A stretch of 64,000 nt of DNA from Treponema sp. (GTDB lineage Bacteria; Spirochaetota; Spirochaetia; Treponematales; Treponemataceae), in contig JAFZKN010000019.1 of assembly GCA_017553635.1 (NCBI GenBank), positions 1 to 64,000 of the forward strand, given 5' to 3'. A program made the translations under genes and the position numbers. Shown here piece by piece: positions 27,120 through 34,668 of this stretch. The notes under the pieces are model-generated. The model was not told the DNA's origin. It saw only the letters and a program-made list of their open reading frames with translations, and did not search any database. The first letter of the stretch is position 1. Every line of letters starts with the position of its first letter.

Positions 27120-27821
27120 TTAGCGGTTTGAACTGTAAGCATCGTAGTTTTTGTTAGGATTATATGTTCCTTCGCGATACTCACCTGTAATGCTTGGGAT
27201 TTCCATTTTCATGCCAGGGTAGATAAGGTTAGGATCATTTGGTTTTGGCATTTTGTCTTTGTTTTTCTGATAGAGGTTTTCCCAGAGTAACGGGTTGTTG
27301 TAAACATATTTGCGGCCAGAAATGTTCCAGTAGCAGTCTTTTGTTTCTGCCCATGGGCGTACAACATAGAACTGTGGAAGCGGTGTAACTTCGCGTACAC
27401 CTTCAAGTGCTGCAATTGCCTGGCGTGCATAGTTTTCTGCAGAAACCCAGTCTTCTCTGTCATAAGCATCTTTTGCATTTTTATAAGCTTCTTCTGATGT
27501 GTTGTATGCCATCGGGAAGTTCTTATCTGCGCTGATTCCTTTAGCCCAGTTGATTTTCTTTTCTGCAAGCTTAAGCTGTTCTTCTGCATTCTGACGTGCA
27601 AGCATGCTGTCGATGAATGCTTTTGAAAGAGCAGCATTTTCTTCTGCTTTAACAGCGTATTCAACAGAAAGATCGTATTCTCCAGCATCAAGAGCTGCTT
27701 CTGCTTTTTTTGTATATTCATCAGCGAGTTTCTGATATGTGTTGTTTTTGTAGCTGTATCCTGCTGCAAAAAGTGATCCTGCTAAAAAAGCAAGTGTTAA
27801 TACTGAAATAATCTTTTTCAT
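27120..27821 (-). CDS. TmpB-like periplasmic protein with LysM-like domain
   Basis: A 233-residue exported protein (signal peptide ending SLFAA). A helical, Ala/Glu-rich TPR-like region (about 28-150) contains repeats such as KKAEAALDAGEYDLSVEYAVKA. A C-terminal LysM-like segment (about 165-215) contains YVVRPWAETKDCYWNISG and NDPNLIYPGMKMEIP, likely for peptidoglycan binding. It follows a TmpA-like lipoprotein by three bases, the same pairing as tmpA-tmpB of Treponema pallidum. The TmpB name rests on architecture and context, not on an alignment. Confidence 0.75.
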   Translation of the reverse strand: MKKIISVLTLAFLAGSLFAAGYSYKNNTYQKLADEYTKKAEAALDAGEYDLSVEYAVKAEENAALSKAFIDSMLARQNAEEQLKLAEKKINWAKGISADKNFPMAYNTSEEAYKNAKDAYDREDWVSAENYARQAIAALEGVREVTPLPQFYVVRPWAETKDCYWNISGRKYVYNNPLLWENLYQKNKDKMPKPNDPNLIYPGMKMEIPSITGEYREGTYNPNKNYDAYSSNR

Positions 27822-27824
27822 TAT

Positions 27825-28847
27825 TTATTCCTCCACTCCCACAGCTTCTTTGAAAATCTGAACAGCACCGTCGTTTTCAACTTTTACATCTTCTTTAACT
27901 TCGATAACTGCATCATCCGGATCAGCAAATGTTTCTTCTTCAAGAAGAACTGCATCATTTTCTTCGATACCGTCAATCTTTTCATCTCCAAGTGGAGCTG
28001 TTTCATCTGCTTCGCCAGCATAAGCTTCTGCATCGCGAACCTTTGCTTTAGCTTCTTCTATCTTTCTCTGTGCTTCTGCACGTCTTTCTGAAACATCTTT
28101 GTACAATGTTTCGAACTTTTCTTTAGCTTCTTTATAGCTGTCATATGCTTTTTCCGGGTTCTTTGTTACAAAGTGGTTGTCACCAGTCTGAATAAGGTTT
28201 GCATATGTCTTATATTCTTCTTTGCGTGCAACACCGGCTTTTACGCTGTCTGCATTCTTTTTCTGTTCAAGTGCTGCATTTCTTTCTTTTGTTGCGAGTT
28301 TCTTGAACGAGTCATAGAAGATTGCATAGTAAGCGCCGTATGAAACTTCTGCAGCCTTTAACATTGTGATTCCGTCTGCTCCATTCTGAATTTTTTCTTC
28401 GAGATCATCATAAAGTTTTCCTGCTGCATCATAAGCTTCTTTGTTTTCCTGATCAAAGCCTAATTCTTCGATTCTCTTCTTTAAGTTCTTTGTTTCAGAA
28501 GCTTTCTGAAGTGCAAGATATCTGTTGTTAATGTCTTTAACTTCTTCAGATACTTTCTTGTCTCCGTTGGCTGCTTTTTCTTTTGCAGCAAGGAGCATTT
28601 CGTCTGTTACTTTTAACTGATTTGCATAATAATTTTCTGCACCAGCTTCCACTGCTTTAGCACGTGATTCCTCGGCTTTTGAGATTAACTGGTCTACTGA
28701 TAAACCCTGTGTATCATCGTTAGCCTGCTGTTCAATTTTTGTTTCTGCATCGTTTTTTGCCTGATCTGCAGTTTCCTGGTCTGTTGACTTACAAGAAGCA
28801 AAAATTACCGCAGCTGCCATTAATACAAAAAGCAAATACTTTTTCAT
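27825..28847 (-). CDS. TmpA-like coiled-coil lipoprotein
   Basis: A 340-residue lipoprotein with lipobox IFASC. Nearly all of the mature part is helical and rich in Ala, Glu and Lys (AEESRAKAVEAGAENYYANQ, RRAEAQRKIEEAKAKVRDAEAYA), with an acidic C-terminal tail rich in D, E and V. This resembles the treponemal membrane antigen TmpA in layout. The downstream LysM-like gene supports the assignment. GGAGGAATT lies before the ATG, and a TTGTTT-17-TAAAAT promoter is upstream. It probably links the outer membrane or a lipoprotein complex to the cell wall. Confidence 0.72.
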   Translation of the reverse strand: MKKYLLFVLMAAAVIFASCKSTDQETADQAKNDAETKIEQQANDDTQGLSVDQLISKAEESRAKAVEAGAENYYANQLKVTDEMLLAAKEKAANGDKKVSEEVKDINNRYLALQKASETKNLKKRIEELGFDQENKEAYDAAGKLYDDLEEKIQNGADGITMLKAAEVSYGAYYAIFYDSFKKLATKERNAALEQKKNADSVKAGVARKEEYKTYANLIQTGDNHFVTKNPEKAYDSYKEAKEKFETLYKDVSERRAEAQRKIEEAKAKVRDAEAYAGEADETAPLGDEKIDGIEENDAVLLEEETFADPDDAVIEVKEDVKVENDGAVQIFKEAVGVEE

Positions 28848-28877
28848 CCAATTCCTCCAATTTCTTGAATTACTATC

Positions 28878-28906
28878 ATTTTACTACAATTAATAGTATA
28901 AAACAA
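28878..28906 (-). promoter_or_regulatory. Promoter of the tmpA/tmpB-like operon
   Basis: Read on the minus strand, TTGTTT (28906-28901) and TAAAAT (28883-28878) are separated by 17 bases. They lie about 30 bases upstream of the lipoprotein start. Confidence 0.65.
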
Positions 28907-28917
28907 TAACGAATTTC

Positions 28918-28946
28918 TTGAAATCTCCAAATTCATAAGTTATAAT
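28918..28946 (+). promoter_or_regulatory. Promoter of the PC4-like gene
   Basis: TTGAAA (28918-28923) and TATAAT (28941-28946) are separated by 17 bases, 40 bases upstream of the start codon. It is back to back with the minus-strand promoter. Confidence 0.8.
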
Positions 28947-28985
28947 TTTTATGAATGAATTTAATGAATAAGGCCAGGAGGTTTT

Positions 28986-29204
28986 ATGACGGGTGATTTT
29001 ACATTTGAAATTCAGCAGAACCTGGGAGTTGTTTCTGAAAGTAAGGGTGGCTGGAAGCTGGAGCTTAATCTGGTTTCGTGGGGTGGAAGACCTGCAAAAT
29101 ACGATTTGAGAAGCTGGTCACCGGATCATCAGAAAATGGGCAAGGGCGTTGCTTTTACTGAAGAGGAAAAGGAAAAGTTAAAGGAAATTCTTAACAGTCT
29201 GTAA
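28986..29204 (+). CDS. PC4/YdbC-family single-strand nucleic-acid-binding protein
   Basis: A 72-residue protein resembling the bacterial YdbC/PC4 (p15 coactivator) family. A curved beta-sheet region (LNLVSWGGRPAKYDLRSWSP) is followed by KMGKGVAFTEEEKEKLKEIL, the family helix. These small dimers bind single-stranded DNA or RNA and are suspected transcription or repair cofactors. GCCAGGAGG gives a strong binding site. It is convergent with holA and a single base separates the stop codons. Confidence 0.82.
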   Translation: MTGDFTFEIQQNLGVVSESKGGWKLELNLVSWGGRPAKYDLRSWSPDHQKMGKGVAFTEEEKEKLKEILNSL

Positions 29205-29205
29205 A

Positions 29206-30252
29206 TCAAAAGATTTCCTGATAAGATTGGAGAGAAGCTCCTTTTTTTAATATTATCGAATAAAGCATCAGTTCCAGGCATGCACTTTCGACAGAAGAAC
29301 CTGTGTTTCTGATGTTCATGTCTGTGTCGGCAAGCTGTGAAAGAACAGCTGCAGTCTGCCCCTGAGTCCAAAGCCATGAGGCGGACGCATACTGCTTTCT
29401 TGCGGTAAGAGAAGTAAAACCTGCCTTTTTAAGTGAAAATTCATCTGTCTGTCCGTTTTGAGAAAGCTCATGGTAAGTAAGAAGTTTTCTAAAACAGAAT
29501 GCTAGACCTGCGATGATTGCCGGACTTTTACTTGAAGAGTCTTTCGAAAGCCTTATCTTCTGTAAAATCGAAAGAGAACTTTCGAGTCGTTTCTGCGGGC
29601 TTTGAGTATTATCTGTCATTGCACCAAAAAGTGTAAATGCAGATTCTTCTCTGGTATCTGTAAGAACCTTGTCTACCATGTCCACATCAATTGAAGTTCC
29701 CTGTGGAAATAAAGTAAAAAATCTGGAACATTCAGTTTTAAGACTTTCTGTATTGTTCTCGATAAGCTCGAGAATTAACTGTGCAGCTTCTTCTTCGAGA
29801 GAATATCCGTTTTTTTTAAAGAAATCACGAAGCCATGGGACGCGACGGTTTTCAAACATTACCCAGAATACCTTCTGGTTTTCCTTTGGAATTATTTTTG
29901 AAAGTTTTGAATCGACTGCAGTTTCATCTGAAACAAGAATTAAAACTGCAGACTCTTTTGGATTTTTATTTTTTGAATCCGGTGTTACGGATTTTATCCA
30001 TGATGATAAAAGTTCAATATCTTCTTTTTTCTTTATGAGTTCTGCTGCTTTATAAACTACGCATGTCGCATCCTGAAAAAGAGATTCACTCTGAAGCATT
30101 GAAACAACTGTTGCGCAGGAAGTGTCGGAGGCGTAATAGAGATAATCATCTATCGATCCGAATTTTTTCTGGAGATCTTTTTTAAGCTGATTAACAGCAT
30201 CATTTCTTTCTCCAAATTCTGGACCGATATATAAATAAACAGGAACACTCAT
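29206..30252 (-). CDS. holA: DNA polymerase III subunit delta
   Basis: A 348-residue HolA-family protein, the clamp-loader wrench that opens the sliding clamp. Visible features are the N-terminal VYLYIGPEFGERNDAVNQL (degenerate P-loop region), VLILVSDETAVDSKLSKII, and a helical C-terminal domain beginning near VDKVLTDTREESAFTLFGAM. Family sequences diverge strongly but this order is typical. It lies 19 bp after lexA in the hprK-ptsH-lexA-holA run. Confidence 0.82.
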   Translation of the reverse strand: MSVPVYLYIGPEFGERNDAVNQLKKDLQKKFGSIDDYLYYASDTSCATVVSMLQSESLFQDATCVVYKAAELIKKKEDIELLSSWIKSVTPDSKNKNPKESAVLILVSDETAVDSKLSKIIPKENQKVFWVMFENRRVPWLRDFFKKNGYSLEEEAAQLILELIENNTESLKTECSRFFTLFPQGTSIDVDMVDKVLTDTREESAFTLFGAMTDNTQSPQKRLESSLSILQKIRLSKDSSSKSPAIIAGLAFCFRKLLTYHELSQNGQTDEFSLKKAGFTSLTARKQYASASWLWTQGQTAAVLSQLADTDMNIRNTGSSVESACLELMLYSIILKKGASLQSYQEIF

Positions 30253-30271
30253 TTTTTATCCGGAAAAAAGG

Positions 30272-30883
30272 TTAATAAGTGCGGACTAGATTTGCAAGAA
30301 TACCTACGATGCGGACTTCCTGGCAGTAAATTGGATGGAATGCAGGATTTTCCGGCTGTAATCGGATTCTCGAAGGTTCCTTAAAATATCTTTTTAAAGT
30401 GATTGCATCATCAATTACTGCAACGACAATCTGTCCGTCTGCTGCTGTAGAAGCCTGTTCGATAATTGCAAGATCTCCCTCTAAAATTCCTGCACCCTGC
30501 ATACTCTGTCCTCTGACATGAAGTGCAAAATAACTTTTTCCAGGACGGATGAAAGGTTCTGTCAAAGTAACATATCCTTCATAATTTTCTTCGCATAAAA
30601 GAGGTTTTCCTGCTGCAATTGTGCCGATAACAGGAACTTTATCGAGGAAAAGTGAAGAATCTTTTTTACGTTCATCAATTAAAACCTTGATTGAACGGGA
30701 TTTTTTCTGAGTCTGTGTAATAAAACCTTTTTTCTGAAGAGCAGTAATATGATCCTGAACAGCGCGTATAGAAACACCAAAGTGCTCGCCTATTTCACGG
30801 ACCGTAGGCGGGTAAGAATTTTCTTCCTGATAGTCAGAAATAAAATTTAAAATTTCTTTTTGTCTCTCTGTAATTTCTTTCAT
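30272..30883 (-). CDS. lexA: LexA repressor
   Basis: A 203-residue SOS repressor. The N-terminal winged helix (TERQKEILNFISDYQ, YPPTVREIGEHFGVS) is followed by the S24 self-cleavage domain. That domain has the Ala-Gly scissile site in GTIAAGKP, catalytic Ser in RGQSM and Lys in ITLKRYF. All catalytic parts are present. T. pallidum lacks lexA, so this organism has a fuller SOS system. A promoter with a dyad over its -10 lies inside the end of ptsH, which suggests autoregulation. Confidence 0.95.
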   Translation of the reverse strand: MKEITERQKEILNFISDYQEENSYPPTVREIGEHFGVSIRAVQDHITALQKKGFITQTQKKSRSIKVLIDERKKDSSLFLDKVPVIGTIAAGKPLLCEENYEGYVTLTEPFIRPGKSYFALHVRGQSMQGAGILEGDLAIIEQASTAADGQIVVAVIDDAITLKRYFKEPSRIRLQPENPAFHPIYCQEVRIVGILANLVRTY

Positions 30884-30925
30884 ATGATCCCTTTTAAAAA
30901 TGGTGTAGTATATTTTTAAAGATGA

Positions 30926-30954
30926 ATTTTATTCATCATCAAATTTTGTATCAA
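30926..30954 (-). promoter_or_regulatory. lexA promoter with dyad (candidate LexA operator)
   Basis: On the minus strand TTGATA (30954-30949) and TAAAAT (30931-30926) are 17 bases apart. The perfect inverted repeat GATGAAT-TTT-ATTCATC (30921-30937, plus strand) overlaps the -10 element and the ptsH stop codon. A dyad in this place ahead of lexA is a candidate autoregulatory site. No second copy was noticed near recX. Confidence 0.5.
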
Positions 30955-31195
30955 ATAAATTTTCTATTGCGCTTGCTGCTTCACTTTCATCAGGTCCTTC
31001 AACTTTAAGCGTCATGGTTGTATTGTAGCCGGCTGCCATTGTTATTACACCCATGATTGATTTTGCATTTACAACAATAGAATCTTTTTCCAAAGTGATT
31101 TCAGAAGTAAATTTATTTGCAAGTTGTGCTATTAATGTCGCAGGGCGGGCGTGAATACCAGCTCTATTCTTAACAGTAAGAATCTTTTCTACCAT
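30929..31195 (-). CDS. ptsH: Phosphocarrier protein HPr
   Basis: An 88-residue HPr with the EI phosphorylation site His15 in NRAGIHARPA and the HprK target Ser46 in NAKSIMGV. Both regulatory residues are intact. No EI or EII gene is adjacent. In treponemes HPr often serves regulation rather than sugar transport. It follows hprK by 53 bp; GGAGGAAATT precedes the ATG. Confidence 0.96.
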   Translation of the reverse strand: MVEKILTVKNRAGIHARPATLIAQLANKFTSEITLEKDSIVVNAKSIMGVITMAAGYNTTMTLKVEGPDESEAASAIENLFDTKFDDE

Positions 31196-31248
31196 AATTC
31201 AATTTCCTCCAGTTTTATTTTAATTGAATGATTATAAATATAAAACTT

Positions 31249-32238
31249 TTAGTAATTATCATCCTGTCCGTAGTACGCAGCCTGAGCTTCTCCAGTTTCA
31301 ATCCATTTGAGAACGTTCTGGTTAAAGTCTCTTGCTGAGTTATATCCCATCTTCTTGAGGCGTTCGTTCATAGCGGCAGCTTCGATGATGATAGGAAGGT
31401 TACGGCCAGGTTTAACAGGAATTTCGATAGCAGGAATTTTTACTCCGAGAAGATCCATCGTTCTCTGATTAGTTCCTATTCTATCGTAAATCTTGTTTGA
31501 ATCCCATTCTTCAAGTTCAACTATAAGTTGAATTTCTTTCTGTTCACGGATGGCACCGACACCGTAAAGTTCTGATACATTGATGATACCTAAACCACGG
31601 ATTTCCATGTGGTGACTTATAAGAGAGTTTGCACCGGTTCCTAAAATTGTGTTTCCGTTTACACATCTTATTTCTACAATATCATCTGCAACAAGTCGGT
31701 GACCGCGTTCTACAAGATCAAGCGCGGTTTCTGATTTACCAACACCGGAATGACCGCATAAAAGAATTCCTTCACCGAATACTTCAACTAAAACTCCGTG
31801 CATTGTTTTGCGTGGTGCGAAGATATTTGAAAAGAGGCGTACGAGTCGGTTTGATAATTCTGTAGATTCGAGGTCTGTTACAAGAAGTGCACATTCATTT
31901 TCTTCTGCAAAATCAATGAATGAAGAAGAAGGTTCAAGATTGTGTGCAAAAATACAGCATGGAATTGCAAAGGTAAAAAACTGTTTGATTGTATCCAGTC
32001 TTCCTTCAGATTCAAGCTTATTAAGATATGCTACTTCTCCGCGGCCAAAAAGCTGAACACGCTGATAAGCGAAACTTTCGTAAAAACCTGAGAGTGCAAG
32101 ACCCGGTCTGTTTATATCCGGAACAGTAATAGGTCGAGTTAAACCTTTTCGTCCCGCAACACAGCGAAGATTAATCTCATCGTGTCCGTGAAGTTCAAGC
32201 GAAAGTAAATCTAAAACTGTAAATTTCTTATCAGCCAT
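31249..32238 (-). CDS. hprK: HPr kinase/phosphorylase
   Basis: HprK phosphorylates and dephosphorylates HPr at Ser46. The 329-residue form starting MADKKFTVLDLLSLEL matches family length. Motifs are the P-loop GHSGVGKSETAL, the signature region ISHHMEIRGLGIINVSELYG and the C-terminal IPVKPGRNLPIIIEAAAMN. The longer open frame upstream has no homology or binding site. The ATG lies six bases after a TATAGT -10 element and has no ribosome binding site, so a leaderless mRNA is likely. Confidence 0.95.
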   Translation of the reverse strand: MADKKFTVLDLLSLELHGHDEINLRCVAGRKGLTRPITVPDINRPGLALSGFYESFAYQRVQLFGRGEVAYLNKLESEGRLDTIKQFFTFAIPCCIFAHNLEPSSSFIDFAEENECALLVTDLESTELSNRLVRLFSNIFAPRKTMHGVLVEVFGEGILLCGHSGVGKSETALDLVERGHRLVADDIVEIRCVNGNTILGTGANSLISHHMEIRGLGIINVSELYGVGAIREQKEIQLIVELEEWDSNKIYDRIGTNQRTMDLLGVKIPAIEIPVKPGRNLPIIIEAAAMNERLKKMGYNSARDFNQNVLKWIETGEAQAAYYGQDDNY

Positions 32239-32244
32239 AAATCT

Positions 32245-32273
32245 ACTATACACAATCATAGACGAAAGTGCAA
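32245..32273 (-). promoter_or_regulatory. hprK promoter, apparently giving a leaderless mRNA
   Basis: On the minus strand TTGCAC (32273-32268) and TATAGT (32250-32245) are separated by 17 bases. Only six bases lie between the -10 and the hprK ATG, so the start of transcription should fall on or next to the start codon. Confidence 0.7.
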
Positions 32274-32292
32274 GAAAAAAATAACGAAATTT

Positions 32293-32361
32293 AAAAAAAA
32301 CGGAGGCATCCGGCAGAAACAAAAGCCCTTTTTCTGGCAGTGTGATCCGGCCGGACACCTC
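32293..32361 (-). terminator. Intrinsic terminator between hpf and hprK
   Basis: On the minus strand GAGGTGTCCGGC pairs with GCCGGATGCCTC (12 pairs, two of them G-U). The 35-base loop holds a smaller CAGAAA/TTTCTG hairpin. CG and eight T follow. The large structured loop is unusual for a plain terminator and could be an attenuator. Confidence 0.7.
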
Positions 32362-32451
32362 TATTTAGATAAAAATCACCCCCTCTTGTGACTGTTATTT
32401 TTTTACCGTTATGCTGAATGTATAACGGCTTTAGAAAAATTCAATTTAAAA

Positions 32452-32739
32452 CTATCTGTTCTGAACTTTGTCCTTTTCCTTTTTTATTTTCTGATCAAGA
32501 ACATCCATTGTCTTGTTGAGTGCAGCTGCGAAATCAAAATCAGAACCTGTTACGTGGCCCTGAACTCCCCAGCGGAAGTTGGCTACGATATCGAAACTGT
32601 ATTCTTTTTCATGTTTAACACGGACAATAAGGTCTATAATAAGGTCATCAGCATAAGATATACGCTGAAGTTTTTTTTCGATCATGTCTGACTGTTTCTG
32701 GTCAAGGTCAAAACCTACTGCTGTAATTGATTTAGTCAT
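32452..32739 (-). CDS. hpf: Ribosome hibernation-promoting factor (short HPF/RaiA type)
   Basis: A 95-residue HPF/YfiA-family protein consisting only of the ribosome-binding domain. It has KSITAVGFDLDQKQSDMIEKKL at the start, then a beta-strand block (DLIIDLIVRVKHEKEYSFDIVANF) and a basic C-terminal helix. It would dimerise or inactivate 70S ribosomes in stationary phase. The start at 32739 is preceded by GAGAGGTGAAATT. No C-terminal dimerisation extension is present. Confidence 0.85.
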   Translation of the reverse strand: MTKSITAVGFDLDQKQSDMIEKKLQRISYADDLIIDLIVRVKHEKEYSFDIVANFRWGVQGHVTGSDFDFAAALNKTMDVLDQKIKKEKDKVQNR

Positions 32740-32754
32740 AATTTCACCTCTCAT

Positions 32755-32874
32755 TTCGGCCTTTCGGCATATTTTTAACTTGGGGATACACCCTTATCTA
32801 TTATGGTAACATTGAAAGGTCGAAAAGTAAAATTATTTTTTTCTTTACCCAGTATGTTTTACGCTGAATTTGAC
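32755..32874. other. Intergenic region upstream of hpf
   Basis: A 120-bp region between the small HTH gene and hpf, both on the minus strand. It should contain the end of the HTH transcript and the hpf promoter. I see no convincing -35/-10 pair and no strong hairpin. Confidence 0.3.
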
Positions 32875-33150
32875 TCAAGCGACCTTAGAGCTTAGCGTAA
32901 CCGTAACCTTTTTTGTAGCAACGATATTTTCTACCGGAACTCCGAAAAGGTCTGCAAGGACAAGCAGGTTGTCGATGGAAGGGATGTTTTTTCCCTGTTC
33001 CCATGCATAAACTGCCTGCGGGTACTCAAACCCGAAAATAGCCTGTATGTCGTGGATAGAAAATCCGTTTACTGTTCTGAGGTTCTTAATCTGAATGCCT
33101 GTCTGCTTTAAATCTATAACCGGCTTTGAAATTGTGTTGATATTCTCCAT
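32875..33150 (-). CDS. Xre-family helix-turn-helix regulator
   Basis: A 91-residue protein. Residues about 18-75 form an HTH_3 domain (IQIKNLRTVNGFSIHDIQAIF, then QAVYAWEQGKNIPSIDNLLVLADLFGV, typical of Cro/C1-type helices 4-5). The start at 33150 has AAGGAGA nine bases upstream. The upstream overlapping reading frame has its own strong binding site. It probably represses a local promoter; targets are unknown. Confidence 0.8.
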   Translation of the reverse strand: MENINTISKPVIDLKQTGIQIKNLRTVNGFSIHDIQAIFGFEYPQAVYAWEQGKNIPSIDNLLVLADLFGVPVENIVATKKVTVTLSSKVA

Positions 33151-33356
33151 TGTCTGATTCTCCTTAATTCTACAAAAATTCTGTTGTCCAAAGACATCGC
33201 CCCTGCCGAATGCGCTGACGCGTATACGGGCGCGCATCTACGGGCAAAACCTTTCAGAAGATGCGAACGAACATTACGGATTGCGTCAGCGATGATACGT
33301 TTGGCATTTTTAATGTGTTTAGAGTTAAAGCGTGTGTTTTTTGTTGAATCGACCAT
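33114..33356 (-). CDS. Possible small protein upstream of the HTH regulator
   Basis: An 80-residue basic reading frame (MVDSTKNTRFNSKHIKNAKR...). AAGGAGAACGAAT lies directly before the ATG and a promoter about 90 bases upstream drives it. It overlaps the start of the HTH gene by 37 bp. The first 40 residues look like a plausible helical basic peptide. The rest is GC-rich and less protein-like. It may be a true small gene, a leader coupled to the HTH gene, or a decayed frame. I do not recognise it. Confidence 0.38.
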   Translation of the reverse strand: MVDSTKNTRFNSKHIKNAKRIIADAIRNVRSHLLKGFARRCAPVYASAHSAGAMSLDNRIFVELRRIRQWRISTQFQSRL

Positions 33357-33454
33357 ATTCGTTCTCCTTCTGATAATTGTTTTACTGCCAGCGGCAGGTT
33401 TTGAATTTCTGCACTTTTTGAAGAACCTTCAATGAAGTGTAAAAAGATTGTTTT

Positions 33455-33483
33455 ACTATAACGTTTTGTAAGAGTTTTGTCAT
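33455..33483 (-). promoter_or_regulatory. Promoter of the small ORF/HTH transcript
   Basis: On the minus strand ATGACA (33483-33478) and TATAGT (33460-33455) are 17 bases apart. They are about 100 bases upstream of the small-ORF ATG and about 300 bases upstream of the HTH gene. Confidence 0.55.
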
Positions 33484-33531
33484 TAAAGTTGTAGTTTAAA
33501 AATTTGATTTTTAAGCGGGGTTTTCTGGTAT

Positions 33532-34368
33532 TTATGGATTTAAATTAGATTCGATTAATTCTTTATCAATATTATATTCTCGGGCAACGTCATCAATCGG
33601 GACATGAAATTTCGTAACAGCGATGACGGCATCTTCGATGGCTTTCTGCTGAGTGCCTTGAGTAATGCCTTCTGCGATGCCGGCTTCTTTACCGTTGTCA
33701 TAGGCATATGCCTGGATTCTTTCATATGTCATATACTGTTCCTTCCACTGTGCATTCTTTTTAGCAGCCTTAACATAATCCTGCAGACTGTTCGTGTAAT
33801 CATCTGCAGCACGGTTTGAAATAAGGAATTCAAAAAAGTCCTTTACTTCCTTATCCTCAACCATTCTAGCACATAACGGCGCAATAAAGAAGTGTTTGTA
33901 AGCCCGGTCGTTTAATTTTGTCTTTAAATCTTCAAGACAGATGTTTTCAAACGTACTTACAGGAAGACTGTTTTTAAAGATATCTTCAAGACATAAAAAG
34001 ATTATGTGCGAGTCAGGAAGTTCCCTGTACTTCTGACCTGACTTAAGGCTGTCCAGATCCATGAGTCCCTGGTAATAACGTGCACGCTCAGGAAGCTCCT
34101 TTGTATTTACAACCTGGACTTCTATGTCATACATGCGGTTGTCCTCCTTTACGAAAACATCAAGGCGAATTCCCTTTGCATCATGGTCGATGTCGATGAC
34201 TTCTTCTCCGTGGATTTCCATGGAGTTAACCTTGATTTTAAGCAGGAGTTCGATCAGATGCTTACATGCTTCGGGGTGATTCCTCATTACCTTGTAGAAT
34301 ATGAAATTGTTTGCAAGCGTCGCGTTGTCCCATTTTTCATCTGGAGTCATTTTTTCTTTTGAGTTCAT
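33532..34368 (-). CDS. Rpn-family PD-(D/E)XK nuclease (putative transposase-like)
   Basis: A 278-residue protein of the Rpn/PDDEXK_2 family, recombination-promoting nucleases annotated as transposases. The core has LANNFIFYKVM, then GIRLDVFVKEDNRMYDIEVQV (PD-(D/E)XK core Asp and Glu-x-Gln) and RARYYQGLMDL. The C-terminal tail contains the typical GKEAGIAEGITQGTQQKAIE segment. The start at 34368 has GAGGTAAC upstream. No terminal repeats were found, so it is a resident gene rather than a visible transposon. Copies are often numerous in treponeme genomes. Confidence 0.85.
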   Translation of the reverse strand: MNSKEKMTPDEKWDNATLANNFIFYKVMRNHPEACKHLIELLLKIKVNSMEIHGEEVIDIDHDAKGIRLDVFVKEDNRMYDIEVQVVNTKELPERARYYQGLMDLDSLKSGQKYRELPDSHIIFLCLEDIFKNSLPVSTFENICLEDLKTKLNDRAYKHFFIAPLCARMVEDKEVKDFFEFLISNRAADDYTNSLQDYVKAAKKNAQWKEQYMTYERIQAYAYDNGKEAGIAEGITQGTQQKAIEDAVIAVTKFHVPIDDVAREYNIDKELIESNLNP

Positions 34369-34668
34369 TTTGTTACCTCTGTGATTTAGTTTTACCCGGC
34401 ATTTGCGCGGTGGTGTCGTGCATACGCGCGGGAAAGTGCCCGACAAGTGCGGACATGATGATTACAGTGTCCATTGCTATATAGATACGTTTTTTTTGTA
34501 ATTTTTATACGCAAAAAAAATAAAAAAGTTTTAAAAATAGCCGGATTTTCATTTGACGGATTTTTCGGGAGAGTATAGCATGAAAGAGAGTTTAAAAAGT
34601 TAAACTTGCGCCGGACGTACATTTTTGCGCGGATAAAACCGGTTGCAGTTTTTAAAAAGGTGGAATTT
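34369..34668. other. Intergenic region upstream of the FGE-like lipoprotein
   Basis: Divergent 300-bp gap between the Rpn gene and the lipoprotein. It contains a GC-rich patch (34393-34455) next to an A-rich tract (34500-34535). A weak TTGACG-15-TATAGC promoter (34553-34579) faces the lipoprotein gene. No RNA gene or repeated template sequence is visible. Confidence 0.4.

Noticed and set aside
32403..32430. Hairpin CCGTTAT/ATAACGG after hpf as terminator
   Set aside because: No T-run follows on either strand; the stem at 32303-32361 with eight T is the better terminator.
33532..34368. Insertion sequence around the Rpn gene
   Set aside because: No terminal inverted repeats or target-site duplication could be seen; Rpn proteins commonly occur without a surrounding transposon.
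33180..34455. GC-rich patches at 33180-33250 and 34393-34455 as copies of one repeat
   Set aside because: They share only a loose GCGC...CGGG.AAAAC pattern; similarity is too weak to call a repeat.
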